From Moniliella sp. 'wahieum' (lineage: Eukaryota; Basidiomycota; Moniliellomycetes; Moniliellales; Moniliellaceae), in contig RSEE01000005.1 in NCBI GenBank assembly GCA_003971905.1, positions 1,054,001 through 1,118,000 of the forward strand: DNA of 64,000 nucleotides. Direction: 5' to 3'. The notes below the pieces were generated by a model, which had not been told where the DNA came from, searched no databases, and saw nothing but the letters and a program-made list of their open reading frames with translations. A program made the translations under genes and the position numbers. This document shows, in pieces, positions 55,201-64,000 of this stretch; the first letter of the stretch is position 1; each line of letters starts with the position of its first letter.

Positions 55201-56053
55201 GATCGGATACAAGGGCACCGCGCCCAGCTACAAAACCAAAGTGCCTTCCTACGTTGACCAGATCATGATCACCGATAGCGATGGAGACCAGCAAATCATC
55301 AAGGCCCTCCTGCGCCAGACCCGCCGCCCCGAGTTGGGAGATAAGTTTTCATCCCGTCACGGGCAGAAGGGTGTATGCGGGCTAATCGTACGACAAGAAG
55401 ACATGCCCTTTAGCGACCGGGGGATCTGCCCGGATATTATCATGAACCCCCACGGTTTCCCGTCGCGTATGACTGTGGGAAAGATGATCGAATTGCTTGC
55501 GGGCAAAGCGGGTGTGATCAGTGGGGAGCTCCAGTACGGCACCGCCTTTGGGGGCTCCAAGGTGGCAGATATGTCACGCATCTTGGTTGAAAATGGCTAC
55601 AACTACGGTGGCAAAGAGTACATGACTTCGGGCATTACCGGCGAACCGATGGAGTGCTACGTGTACTTTGGCCCGATCTACTACCAGAAGCTGAAGCACA
55701 TGGTGCAAGACAAGATGCATGCGCGTGCACGTGGGCCCCGTGCGCTGCTAACGCGCCAGCCAACCGAGGGCCGTTCCCGCGATGGTGGCCTGCGTTTGGG
55801 AGAGATGGAACGACTGTCTAATTGGGTACGGTGCCACCCCTTGCTCTTGGAGCGACTAATGATCTCTTCCGATGCATTCTCGGTGGACGTGTGTCAACTT
55901 TGCGGCCTGTTGGGCTACAATGGCTACTGCGGCCATTGCAAGACGGGGGCGCAAGTGGCCAACATCACGGTGCCGTATGCGACTAAGCTGCTGTTCCAGG
56001 AACTGATGGCGATGCAGGTTGTGCCCCGCCTGGTGCTGGAAGACTCAGTGTAA
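52254..56053 (+). CDS. RPC2: RNA polymerase III second-largest subunit RPC2 (frameshifted)
   Basis: Catalytic-core subunit (POLR3B/Ret1) making tRNA and 5S rRNA. Pol III-specific features: [45 protein letters not shown] and the link [10 protein letters not shown]. Later motifs include [51 protein letters not shown] (metal-binding Asp), [24 protein letters not shown] and RLGEMER. A C-terminal zinc site is made by CQLCG and YCGHC. An intron at 53187-53250 (GTACGT, CTGAC, CAG; 64 nt) joins SVTS to STAER. Breaks lie near 52470, 52785, 53772 (five instead of six A in FKKYN) and 53825. From 53936 to the stop the frame is clean over 705 codons. About 1,240 residues expected. The N-terminal 80 residues are acidic and variable. 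The start at MDPETAND is preferred over 52209. Confidence 0.96.
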
Positions 56054-56462
56054 GTGATGTCCCATCTGTCGATGTCGCGTATCTTCAAACCAAAAGCCTG
56101 TCAACCAACAACACATGTACTCTACTACATCATACTGCATACACATACCACCCCACTACTAAGCGAGGCGAGCACATCCCAGATATCATATCGCATCTTC
56201 GATCTCATAGCGCCCCCGCCATTTCATCCAATACATACACATCGTGCGATGTCAGCTGTGGCGTTTGCGATGTCTCGAAATGGGTTACATTGGATGTGAG
56301 CCTAGAGAGGATGGGTATAGGGTGTAGGTCGTAAAGTCGAAAGAGTACACTGGTTATGGGAGTATAACTGTGGGTTTTTATGCATCTGCGGGCGCACTTG
56401 TCGCGAGCGCCCGTCATGGGCCTGTTTAAAAAAGGAGGCAAAAATAGGACGCCTTGTCGGGT
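56054..56462. other. RPC2 3' flank
   Basis: No gene is seen. The right end holds the tRNA-Arg terminator (A-run at 56428-56433 on plus). Confidence 0.5.
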
Positions 56463-56543
56463 CGAACGACGCAGGGGTCGAACCTGCAACCTCCTGATTA
56501 CAACCATTCGTAGTCAGACGCGCTACCATTGCGCCAGCCGTCC
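56463..56543 (-). tRNA. tRNA-Arg (ACG) with short intron
   Basis: Acceptor GGACGGC pairs with GTCGTTC using G-U wobbles. D stem GCGC/GCGC, anticodon stem TCTGA/TCAGG, T stem GCAGG/CCTGC with loop TTCGACC. The anticodon is ACG (read as ICG), in the CTACGA loop also seen in yeast tRNA-Arg(ACG). About 9 nt after A37 (around TGGTTGTA) are intron. A T-run terminator follows on the minus strand. A near-identical copy with deletions is at 33000-33076. Confidence 0.85.
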
Positions 56544-57061
56544 TCTGTGTCCTCCTCTTAGCTTTCCAATTGGCTAAACATACCCATTTCATGCGAGAGA
56601 TGTGAAACTGCTGATGGCTGGCATGCCGGCTTTTTCGTGTTGCCCCCATTTGCCCTATAGCGCATCTCCATATCATTGACAGACAGCTTAAGGCAGGGAC
56701 AAAGAAACGCTATGCCTATCAGTTGCGCTCATCCGGCGGGTGATGTTTGCTCGTGCCAACCCAATTAGGAGACCACAGTGGAGTCGCCAGCAGGTCGGGA
56801 CGCGCTTTTTAGTATCGAGATGAGACGAGATGTTATCACGAGAAAAACGGAAAAGATTTAGTGTATGTTTTCTCAAAAGGAAAGGGAGAGAGCGCTATAA
56901 CTTCATGTGCGACGTGGGATGTGTGAAAGAAGTGTACCGAGAGACCCGCTCTTTGATGAGAAAAGTGTACTGATGAAAAACCCCCTGTTTGGTGCTGTGC
57001 GAACAGCGTCTGAAGAAACATACAAACAACGCCATGGTACATGAGGACATGGAGGTGGTAA
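56544..57061. other. Region between tRNA-Arg and the MFS gene
   Basis: Carries the tRNA promoter flank and the likely 3' flank of the MFS gene. Short frames only, no domain. Confidence 0.4.
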
Positions 57062-58804
57062 CTAATACCGGTTACCGGCGAAGAAAGAAGTGGAGATACC
57101 ATAGGATGACCACGCTTGGCAGAACAAGTACCAAAAGGAGGAGAGAAACCAAACTGAACCCCCATCCCCAAGCCAGCCTGTGGTAAACGGGAAAGGCAAG
57201 GGGAAGACACAAAGCCTCCCAGCCAGAAGAAGAGAAATAGAAGACTGACTTTGCTCATATCGTGCATGGGCACCGCGGTAACCCACTAGATATATGTGAT
57301 GAAGACAGTGGTATGACAAAGGGGATTTAGTAGTGAACCTCGAATATATGGTACAAAAAGGGGGAAAGGGGCAACGTACGCTTAGCAATAGGGCCATGGT
57401 GACGAAGCATCCGAATCCGAGTACACCCGATCCTATGTCCACGGCGATCCAGTGGCGGTGGTGCTGTGCCGCCCATCCGAGGATGAGGAACCCCCCAATT
57501 GAAAGCAAACCCCAACGAGGGCCAAGAGCAAATATGGGAGATGATGGCCTACTGTTGGAAGGCGTGTTCCCGTATTTCCGAAAGAATTGTGCCAACGTAA
57601 AAAGAACGATAATGAGAGCGCACCTAAGAGGAATGCGATGATAAAAGGGATGTAGTGAAGACGACCAGACCCATGGAACGATAGTTTACACTACAGGGTA
57701 GAGGAAAACCAGCATCAACAGAATGACCACAAAGACAGCAGACAGAAGGGAGAGGGCGAAAGATACGAGAAGGATGAAGTAATTCTTATGATCTGTGCAA
57801 ACGGTTGAAGGAGAAAATGCCCAATGGGCTTGGTTCTTGGTGTCGTTGACGACGTGGGGCTGATCATGGCACTGCGATCAGCAGCATTGTGAGGCAGCTG
57901 CAAGCGGCAAAATCGACAGAACGTCTCGGGGAGGAAGAGAAAGGTGATGCAGAAGGCCACGGCCCCAGAAAGGGCAGTAACGACGAAGATCCAGCGCCAA
58001 TGGGGCTGGAGATGGTGTGGATGTAATCGATCGACCATCCAGCCGGTGAGAAAAGGCGAAATCACTAAGCCAAGCAGCAAGGAGAGCAACGAATGTCATC
58101 ACCAAACCCCGGAGGCGGGAAGGAACAAGTCCCCAACCACCCCTAACACCACTGCCATAGCTCCTCCTCCCCCCAATCCAGCCAAAAAGCGAAAAACAAT
58201 CATTCTGGCCACGGTCTTGGTCCAGATACAAACCAGGTTGAAAACGAGAAAGATCACACTGCTGATGAGGAGCGCAGGACGGCGGCCATGCCACTCTGAA
58301 ATCGCCCACCAGAATGGAGTAACTGGGAAGAAGAAGGGTTAGTCGATGTATGCTAAGACCAAAGTGAATACCTTTGGAAGTCAGTAACATACCCAAGGAT
58401 ATCCCAAGTGGAAAAACACAATATCAGGATCTGCCGAGGGTCACCCTGAGCAAGCCCATAGTAACTGCCCATCAAGCAAGGGCTGGGATGACCGAAGTAC
58501 AAGCGAGTGAGACTGTGAAAAGGATGAAAAGCATGAAACAAAGGGTAAAAATTTTGTAGAGCAACGGCCAGTTGCAAGGCAACTCAGGGTCAATGAAGGG
58601 CTTGGGAACAAACGAGGGAGTATACAGGGATTGATGTTTCGCCTCTTCGCCAACAGGGGGCTCGATGTGATCAGAGTGCTGACTTTCCTGGGCAAGGCCT
58701 GGACTAATAATGGTGTTACTGTGCGAAGGAGACACATGAGGAGGTGTATCTGAGTTCCCTTCCATCTTGGCGGCTGGCTCAGCCGTTAAATAAGTTGGGT
58801 CCAC
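57062..58804 (-). CDS. MFS transporter, DHA1 (polyamine/drug) type, several introns or frameshifts
   Basis: Twelve-helix proton antiporter of the TPO1-like DHA1 group, probably plasma membrane. The long hydrophilic N-terminus (Ser/Pro/Glu-rich) ends in ELPCNWPLLYKIFTL, the usual NW..YK entry to helix 1, with CFMLFILFTVSLACTS. Motif A appears as WAISEWHGRRPALL. A helix with FRFLAGLGGGGAMAVV and GVVGDLF follows, then GLVISPFLTGWMVD, WRWIFVVTALSGAVAF and LFLPETF. Later helices (GLLSIGGFLILGWAAQ, VDIGSGVLGFGCFVTMALLL) are recognisable in other frames. Introns are likely near 58330-58390 and 57285-57365. Exact exon ends, the C-terminus and the start (58804 or 58765, or further upstream) are uncertain. 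Confidence 0.72.
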
Positions 58805-59092
58805 AGTGGAGGCAGGCGGTTGAGTCCCCCCACAATAGATCCGTGGCTGGAGTAGTGAAGAGAGTTAGTGGGATCACTGTGATGGACATATCGGTCTTGG
58901 GGGTCACCGTTGCCTTCAAGCTCGAGTTGGGGTGCGTTGTCCCTGTCATTTTGTCCGCGCCTCTCTCATGACGATTACCATTAGTAGGAATAAGTTTCTC
59001 CTCACTCTCCCCACTTGCTCCGATAAGAAGTGCCTTCGCGATGAGAAGAAATTGGGACGGAGAGCAGACTAGTTTTCCCCTTTTGGGTAGGT

Positions 59093-60086
59093 TCACCAGT
59101 CGTCACGGAATCCATAACACGAGTGTCTGTTGCGGGAGAGACAAGAGGTTCTGGAGCGCACCGTGGGGACGCTCAGAATGTTGGACATTATGTAGGCTTG
59201 CCGCACCTTGGGCCGAGTAAAGGAAGTAGAAGAAACGACATCCCTGTTGTCAAGGGACTGATCCGACGGTTGCTCAAAATTAGCGAATGAGGTGGGCGTC
59301 CCCCCTCCGGTTACAACAGCATTTCCCATCGTTTGGTGCTCAGAGAATAAACGGGATGGGGTGCTGCCGCTGGCATTGCCCTCACGAAGGGAATGCTGCA
59401 TAATATGGGGGTTGCTCGATTTGGTTGAGACCCCCATTCCCACCTCCGTGGCTCTGTGTGGAGGGATTTTGTACAGTCCAGGTTTGGTATACGACCGGGG
59501 ATCCGTCATTCGTACCCTGTTGCTCACCGTTGGGGTCCCGCGGTTTGAACCAGGTTTGGACTGGGGACCACATTTCCCGAGCCTGAGTGTTGGAGGTAGA
59601 CGACACGCTTCTCAGGTGTCCCCTCCTGTCCCTGAGAAACAGTACGGGTAATCACATCAGGGGGGCTTTGGGCGGTAAGAGTTGAAACTGGGTGCGGCTC
59701 GCGTCCAGCTGGCCTTGTGGATGGGGCTGCTGCTGCGGGTTGGGGAGCACCTGAACATGCCTCGATGGGAGGGGCTGCGGAATGGTGCGGTATTCCACGT
59801 GGGTGGCACTGGTGGGAGCTTGGCTTGGGAGAACGTGCGTGGTTGTGCTGATGTCGGTGGGGCTGTCTTGCCCAGAGAGGGGCTGAGAGCGAGGGGGGGC
59901 GAGGCGCCTGGGATGGACATTGGATCCGAGGGTGGCCTGGTCCAGTTGAATGCGGTCTGGCGGGCGGGGCGATCCATAGGTCGTTGCTGGGGCGAAGGGT
60001 GGCTGGGGCAGGTGGTGGGGATGGACTAGGCGGTGGGCCAGAGGTGGTGGTGGAAACGCGCGAGAGGCACTAGCAACGGACTGCAT
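59093..60086 (-). CDS. Hypothetical Pro/Gln-rich protein
   Basis: I do not recognise this gene. The N-terminal frame of about 144 codons (from 60086) is Pro/Gln/Ser-rich and low in complexity (PNPQQQPHPQGQ). A further stretch with VQTWFKPRDPNGEQQ lies near 59525-59580, and a third frame ends at 59093 with a Ser/Arg-rich tail. Stops and frame changes separate the pieces. The composition is like disordered regulatory proteins, but it could also be a non-coding GC-rich stretch. No homologue suggested. Confidence 0.3.
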
Positions 60087-60229
60087 CTACCCGGCCAGCT
60101 GCAAGGGGGTGCCGATGCCACGCGCGGTGGGCTGTGCTGCCGTCTCAATTCCCGCCTCTTGGCGCCCGGGCGCATGCAGGCGACATGGAACGCAGCTCTA
60201 TCCAATGCACATCATCCATTCCTGTCCGA

Positions 60230-62707
60230 CTACAATGCCAGGAGAGGCGCCCAGGTGTGGCGCAGGTGCACCAGTGCCTGGGCGCGCCTGTCGACCGCAG
60301 CAGGCGCGGGTGCGCTGCTCGCCACCGCGCCCGCGCCCAGCGGCGAGGCCAACGCCAACGGCGACGCTCGCTCCAAGCACCGGATGTCCTCCAGCAGATC
60401 GTGCAGCAGCGCCTTGCGCGCCGCCTTGCTGTGGCGCGCCGTGCTCGTGGACGCGACCAGCGCCGGCGCCACCGCCCGCAGCGACGTAAGGTCCAGCAGC
60501 AGTGCGCCGTGCACGTACGCCCCTTCCGCCTCGCCCTCCTCGGGCCCTAGTGCCAGCAGCGCCGCCTCAATGCCTCGCACAGCCCTCCAGCCGTGAAGCG
60601 TGCTGCCTCGGCACGCGACCGAGCCGAGCCCTGCCCCACCCCCGCCACTTGCTCTCGCAGCCACGATTGGCGACGTACAGGATCCCCAGCGCGGGGCTGA
60701 GCCCCACTGCCCCCAACACAAGCTGCTGGCTGGCCAGCAACCGGTCGATCCCATTCATCGCTAGTTCCAGATCCACCTTTGCCTTTTGCAGTTGAATCAG
60801 CGCCGGGCGCACCAGCGATCCCGTCAGGAGGTTGTACATGGGCGACTAGGTGTGGGGGTTAGCTTCATGGCCAAATCAGTGCCATCAGTGCAGAAGGAGC
60901 GGGCAGCACGTACCTTGAGCTGTTCCTCGTATACAGTCATCACCGGCGACAAGTCTCCCATCTTGACCCTCTGGGCCATCTCATTAATCTGCTCGGTGGA
61001 GAGATTGGATGTTACGCTGGAGGCGGTGGGGTGGTGGCGCATATCCTGCGCGAAGGCAGTGACCATCCGAGCCAATGAAGCTTGGTCCGACTCGAGCGAG
61101 AGTGGCGCAGTGAGCATTTGCCCACCCGCACCGCTTTGGAGCGTACGAACAAAATTGGCCACCGGGTTCCAGATCCAATTGACGATCAACCCCCTCGCCG
61201 TGTCCCACGCAGCCCACATGGTCGACTTGAGCGTAGCGCGATTGGCACTGACAAGGCGGTAGGTGGTATACCCGACCAAGGATAGCCCAACAGCTTGATC
61301 CAGATCCGGCTCCACCACGCGGGCACACTCAAGCCCAAAGGCGCAGCGTTGTACAGCCCCAAAGCCCTGGCAGCCGTGGTCTGCGCTATGCCTTCGGTTC
61401 CTGCAATGTTTAAGCCCGTGGTCAAAACCCCCTCAAGGGCGTCAAGAGCGGCCACTGCACCCCCCACTCTCCCCGAAAAGGAGACTGCCTCCGTTTGCGG
61501 CGGAAGAACAAGGGATCGCAACTGTTGCGCTTGGCCCAAGCTTAGAGCAAACGGATCCTCTTCACTCGAGGCAACGGAGGATCCCGCCTGCTGCAAGCCA
61601 GCGGCCGTGTAACCAATGGCGATAGCGAGTTGACGGATGTGGTCTTGCAGCGCTCGTTCCTTGGCCCTGGCCTCGTCCCGCATGAGGCGCAGTGGAAGGG
61701 TCAAGAGCGAACGAGGGGTCAGCAGCATCCGACGCAACTCACGGGTTGCTTTTCCCACACTCCGTGCCACCTGAGCATCAAGCCCTTGACCTTTGGAAGC
61801 CACATTGTCCAAGTAGTTGGACAGACCTGTAACCGACACACCGTCATCCTCGGGTCGGAGAATGGAGCGAAGGTCAATTCCGGCATTCCCCATCCGATAA
61901 GCAATCGACCTTTCTGGGGCAGCCCAGAGCCCTGAAGCCGAGCTAGCTTGCTGCCCGGCCATGCTCCAAGGGAAAAAGGCGAAGAGGATGACTGCAGGTT
62001 GCTTTTTAAGCAGGGTAAGGGTACTTGTCACCTCAGCTCGAGCCTCGGAAGGGGTACTCTCGGCTTGTGCGACAGATGCGCTCTCAAGCTTTGGGATGCG
62101 CTTTCATGTCGAAGCGGAAGGAGGATCAAGCCCGCAAGTTGGCGTGCTGCATCCATGCATCTCACAGGCAACGTTTGGGCAAAGTACACCAATGTTGATT
62201 GGGTCTCGTCATGGATTGTGCGCCAGGTCCAATTGCGTTCCCTCGAAGCATGCGCTTCCGACAGCAGAGACTGCAGCACAAGAGCATGCACACCACCGAG
62301 TCGTTCCAGCGCATCTCCCGCACCAGAAGCTGTAGTAGAGTAGGCCCCTGAACCCTGCACCTGTTCGAGCCGAATGAAGATGTTTCGAAGCTGGTCCAGC
62401 GCAGCCAAAGTTTCTGCTCCCCCAGGTAAGGACTTGCGATTGGCACCGAGATCCAGCGCGAGGGAAGCCGTCTTGGGCGTCTTCACTTCCTCCAGTGAGG
62501 TGACAGATGCTACGTCCTGCCCGATCGGCACGGAGGAAGGAGAGAGTCGCTGTAGATCAGCCAGGATACTGGCCAGCTCAGCATCATTTCCCCCCGAGTG
62601 GATGATAAGGACGCGACCGCGCCCACAAATGACCCCGTACGAGCCTCGATGCGCGCATCTAGACGCACCCCCGCGTCTCGAAGTAAGTCGAGCGGCAGAG
62701 ATGCCAT
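60230..62707 (-). CDS. NCA2: NCA2 family mitochondrial protein (frameshifted)
   Basis: Fungal mitochondrial membrane protein needed in yeast for correct expression of the ATP6/ATP8 transcript. The family core is clear: IWNPVANFVRTLQ, then SLESDQASLARMVTAFAQD, MGDLSPVMTVYEEQL, and after a break SPMYNLLTG..LVRPALIQLQKAKVDLELAM, NGIDRLLASQQLVLGAVG and the hydrophobic LSPALGILYV. Near the end, ALLLDLTSLRAVA and KALLHDLLEDIRCLERA match the C-terminal helices. Likely introns lie near 60845-60915 and 61195-61310, plus breaks near 60625, 61300, 62030, 62330 and 62600. The start MASLPLDLLRDAGV (62707) fits the following helical N-terminal region. About 800 residues, longer than yeast Nca2. Inner-membrane location from the family. 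Confidence 0.82.
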
Positions 62708-63064
62708 GGGCGATGGTGGTGGGCACTGTGGCAGGTATTGGTCTACTGCAATAATCAACCTCGCTCTCCTATCATCGATATCATCGTCGGCCCAACAATT
62801 ATTCCGGCCCCCAAACCCTAATGTTCGTGTCGGGCCTGGAGCCTCTTCCAGCGCTTAGTTCGTTCCGCGCTTTTGAGCCCGTCCTCAACCGTTGAGCAAC
62901 ATTTCGAGCGTCTTGAAGGCGTCATCCACTCTACCCACCCATATCTGTCCGGATCTTCTACATCCCATTTCGCGGCTATCGCACCGCACTTTCAAGCCCA
63001 CAAGAACGTTTCGGCTATGGCTAATGATGATTTGGGGCATCGCTCTCATTTTGCACGAAAACTT
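62708..63064. other. NCA2 promoter region and MIC60 3' flank
   Basis: No gene recognised; both neighbours are on the minus strand. Confidence 0.5.
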
Positions 63065-64000
63065 TTAGGCCAACAGCAAAGACTCGAACCGGGACTCGGT
63101 CTTGATCGTCTCGATGGCCTGCTGCACCTCGAGCCGGGTCCGAGCGGCAGCGAGCCAATCCTGGGCAATCAGGGCAGGCCATCCCTCGAGCCCCGTGAGG
63201 GCAGCGGTAGCAGTCGCGAGCTGGTTGTGCTCGAGGGCGTTGCGAGCAACAGCGACAGCATTCGCAGTCTGGTTGTTCCGTGTGAAGGCAGCGTTGTACG
63301 ACAGCATGGTCCGAGCACTGCAGATGTAGCATGGCAATGGGTCCGGCTTCGGGCGGAACCAGGGAGGCGCTGAGAAGCGCAGGTGCCACACGATCCACAA
63401 ACCATACATTCAAGTACGGCCCGAGGCCACCCCCGTGTCCGGAGCCGATTGGCTGTCAAGCCAGTCGAGCAGAGTGTAACAGGGCCCCGTCCGTTTTGTG
63501 CCCTCCCCATCCGTCTTCCCCACCGACAAGACAGCCTCCTTGAGCGCCCGCCTCTCCCGGAACGGCTGGGGCGGTGCAGCAGCCGACTCGCCTGGGGTGA
63601 GAGTGGCATGCTCCAGAGCGGTCGTGGCGTTCTGCAGCTGCCGCAACCGCGACGCATCGTCCCGCGCTTTGGCCTCGGCAGCCGTAGCATCTTGCAGGCT
63701 GGAGACCTGCTTGGCCAAGTCGTTCAAGCGAGCCAGACGTCCGCCGCGTTCCTGCTCGACCCTCTGGCCAATCTCGTCGATCCACCGTTTCTGAAGGGCC
63801 ACACCCTGGGCAACGACCTCGTTGTACAGCCGCTCGTGGATGAGAGCGGCCTGGCTCGTAAGCTCCGCCTTCAGCTTTTTCTCCGCCTCCGACTGCAGTG
63901 CCTTGGACTGGGCCTGGAGACGTGCCTCCCATGCTGCATCGCTCTCCCCTGCCTGGCGCACTGCCGTGTCATGCTGCGCCTTGAGCTGAACCTCGTACTT
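63065..64000 (-). CDS. MIC60: MICOS subunit MIC60 (mitofilin), 3' part, 5' end outside the window
   Basis: Inner-membrane protein organising crista junctions. The visible part is a long coiled coil rich in Ala/Glu/Lys/Gln (for example AWEARLQAQSKALQSEAEKK and IDEIGQRVEQERGGRLARL) followed by the conserved C-terminal mitofilin domain: LSYNAAFTRNNQTANAVAV, HNQLATATAALTGLEGW, ARTRLEVQQAIETIKTE and the end SRFESLLLA. Breaks lie near 63305 and 63410. The gene is cut by the right edge, so the targeting peptide and transmembrane helix are not seen. Family assignment rests on the C-terminal domain plus coiled coil. Confidence 0.87.

Noticed and set aside
1-64000. CRISPR arrays, bacterial operons or phage genes
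   Set aside because: Introns, eukaryotic tRNA introns and gene content show nuclear fungal DNA; no spaced direct repeats were seen.
1-64000. Programmed frameshifting as an explanation for the many breaks
   Set aside because: Breaks occur in unrelated sequence contexts, in both directions of conservation and in tRNA genes too; a sequencing cause is simpler.

Overview
The window is nuclear DNA from a fungus, most probably a basidiomycete. The evidence is the set of genes (NCA2, LCL3, MIC60, fungal SRP9, a group I G-alpha, F-box-like and RING-CH proteins), GC-rich coding sequence, roughly one short intron (50-90 nt, CTNAC-type branch site) per gene, and intron-bearing tRNA genes. I cannot place it to genus from sequence alone. 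The genes are mostly conserved single-copy housekeeping genes. One full-length LTR retrotransposon interrupts the right half.

Layout, left to right. 0-10 kb: G-alpha (+), secreted metallocarboxypeptidase (-), Rho GEF (-), kynurenine aminotransferase (-). 10-18 kb: ISA1 (-), a 4 kb AT-richer gene desert, an intracellular GH43 hydrolase (+), tRNA-Tyr (-). 18-33 kb: mitochondrial ornithine-type carrier (+), a broken unidentified gene (+), eIF5A (-), exosome RRP41 (-) divergent from SRP9 (+), citrate carrier CTP1 (-) divergent from a RING-CH membrane E3 ligase (+), LCL3 nuclease (-), thiamine pyrophosphokinase (-), a WW-domain protein (-). 33-45 kb: tRNA-Arg and tRNA-Asp, divergent RPL5/RPL15, a gamma-tubulin complex component (-), PCNA (+), an F-box-like protein (+). 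45.6-51.2 kb: a Ty1/copia element on the minus strand with identical 217-bp LTRs and a 5-bp target duplication. 51.3-64 kb: UBE2G1-type E2 (-) divergent from the RNA polymerase III subunit RPC2 (+), a second tRNA-Arg, a DHA1-type MFS transporter (-), NCA2 (-) and the 3' part of MIC60 (-, running off the edge).

Most conserved genes carry single-base deletions in short homopolymers. There are four in the 605-bp RPL15 gene and five in G-alpha. Such genes cannot all be pseudogenes, so I read this as an unpolished assembly. Coordinates below span the whole gene from start to stop, and the visible breaks are described in each entry.

Functionally the window mixes translation and RNA metabolism (RPL5, RPL15, eIF5A, SRP9, RRP41, RPC2, tRNAs), mitochondrial function (ISA1, ORT1-type carrier, CTP1, LCL3, NCA2, MIC60), ubiquitin pathways (E2, RING-CH, F-box-like) and signalling (G-alpha, Rho GEF). 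There is no cluster of one pathway. The most unusual observations are a retrotransposon primer-binding site complementary to the 5' exon of the tRNA-Tyr in the same window, a copia Gag with an RGG region instead of a zinc knuckle, a large charged insertion in PCNA, start-codon-only first exons in two genes, and a carboxypeptidase without a propeptide and with an altered substrate-binding position.
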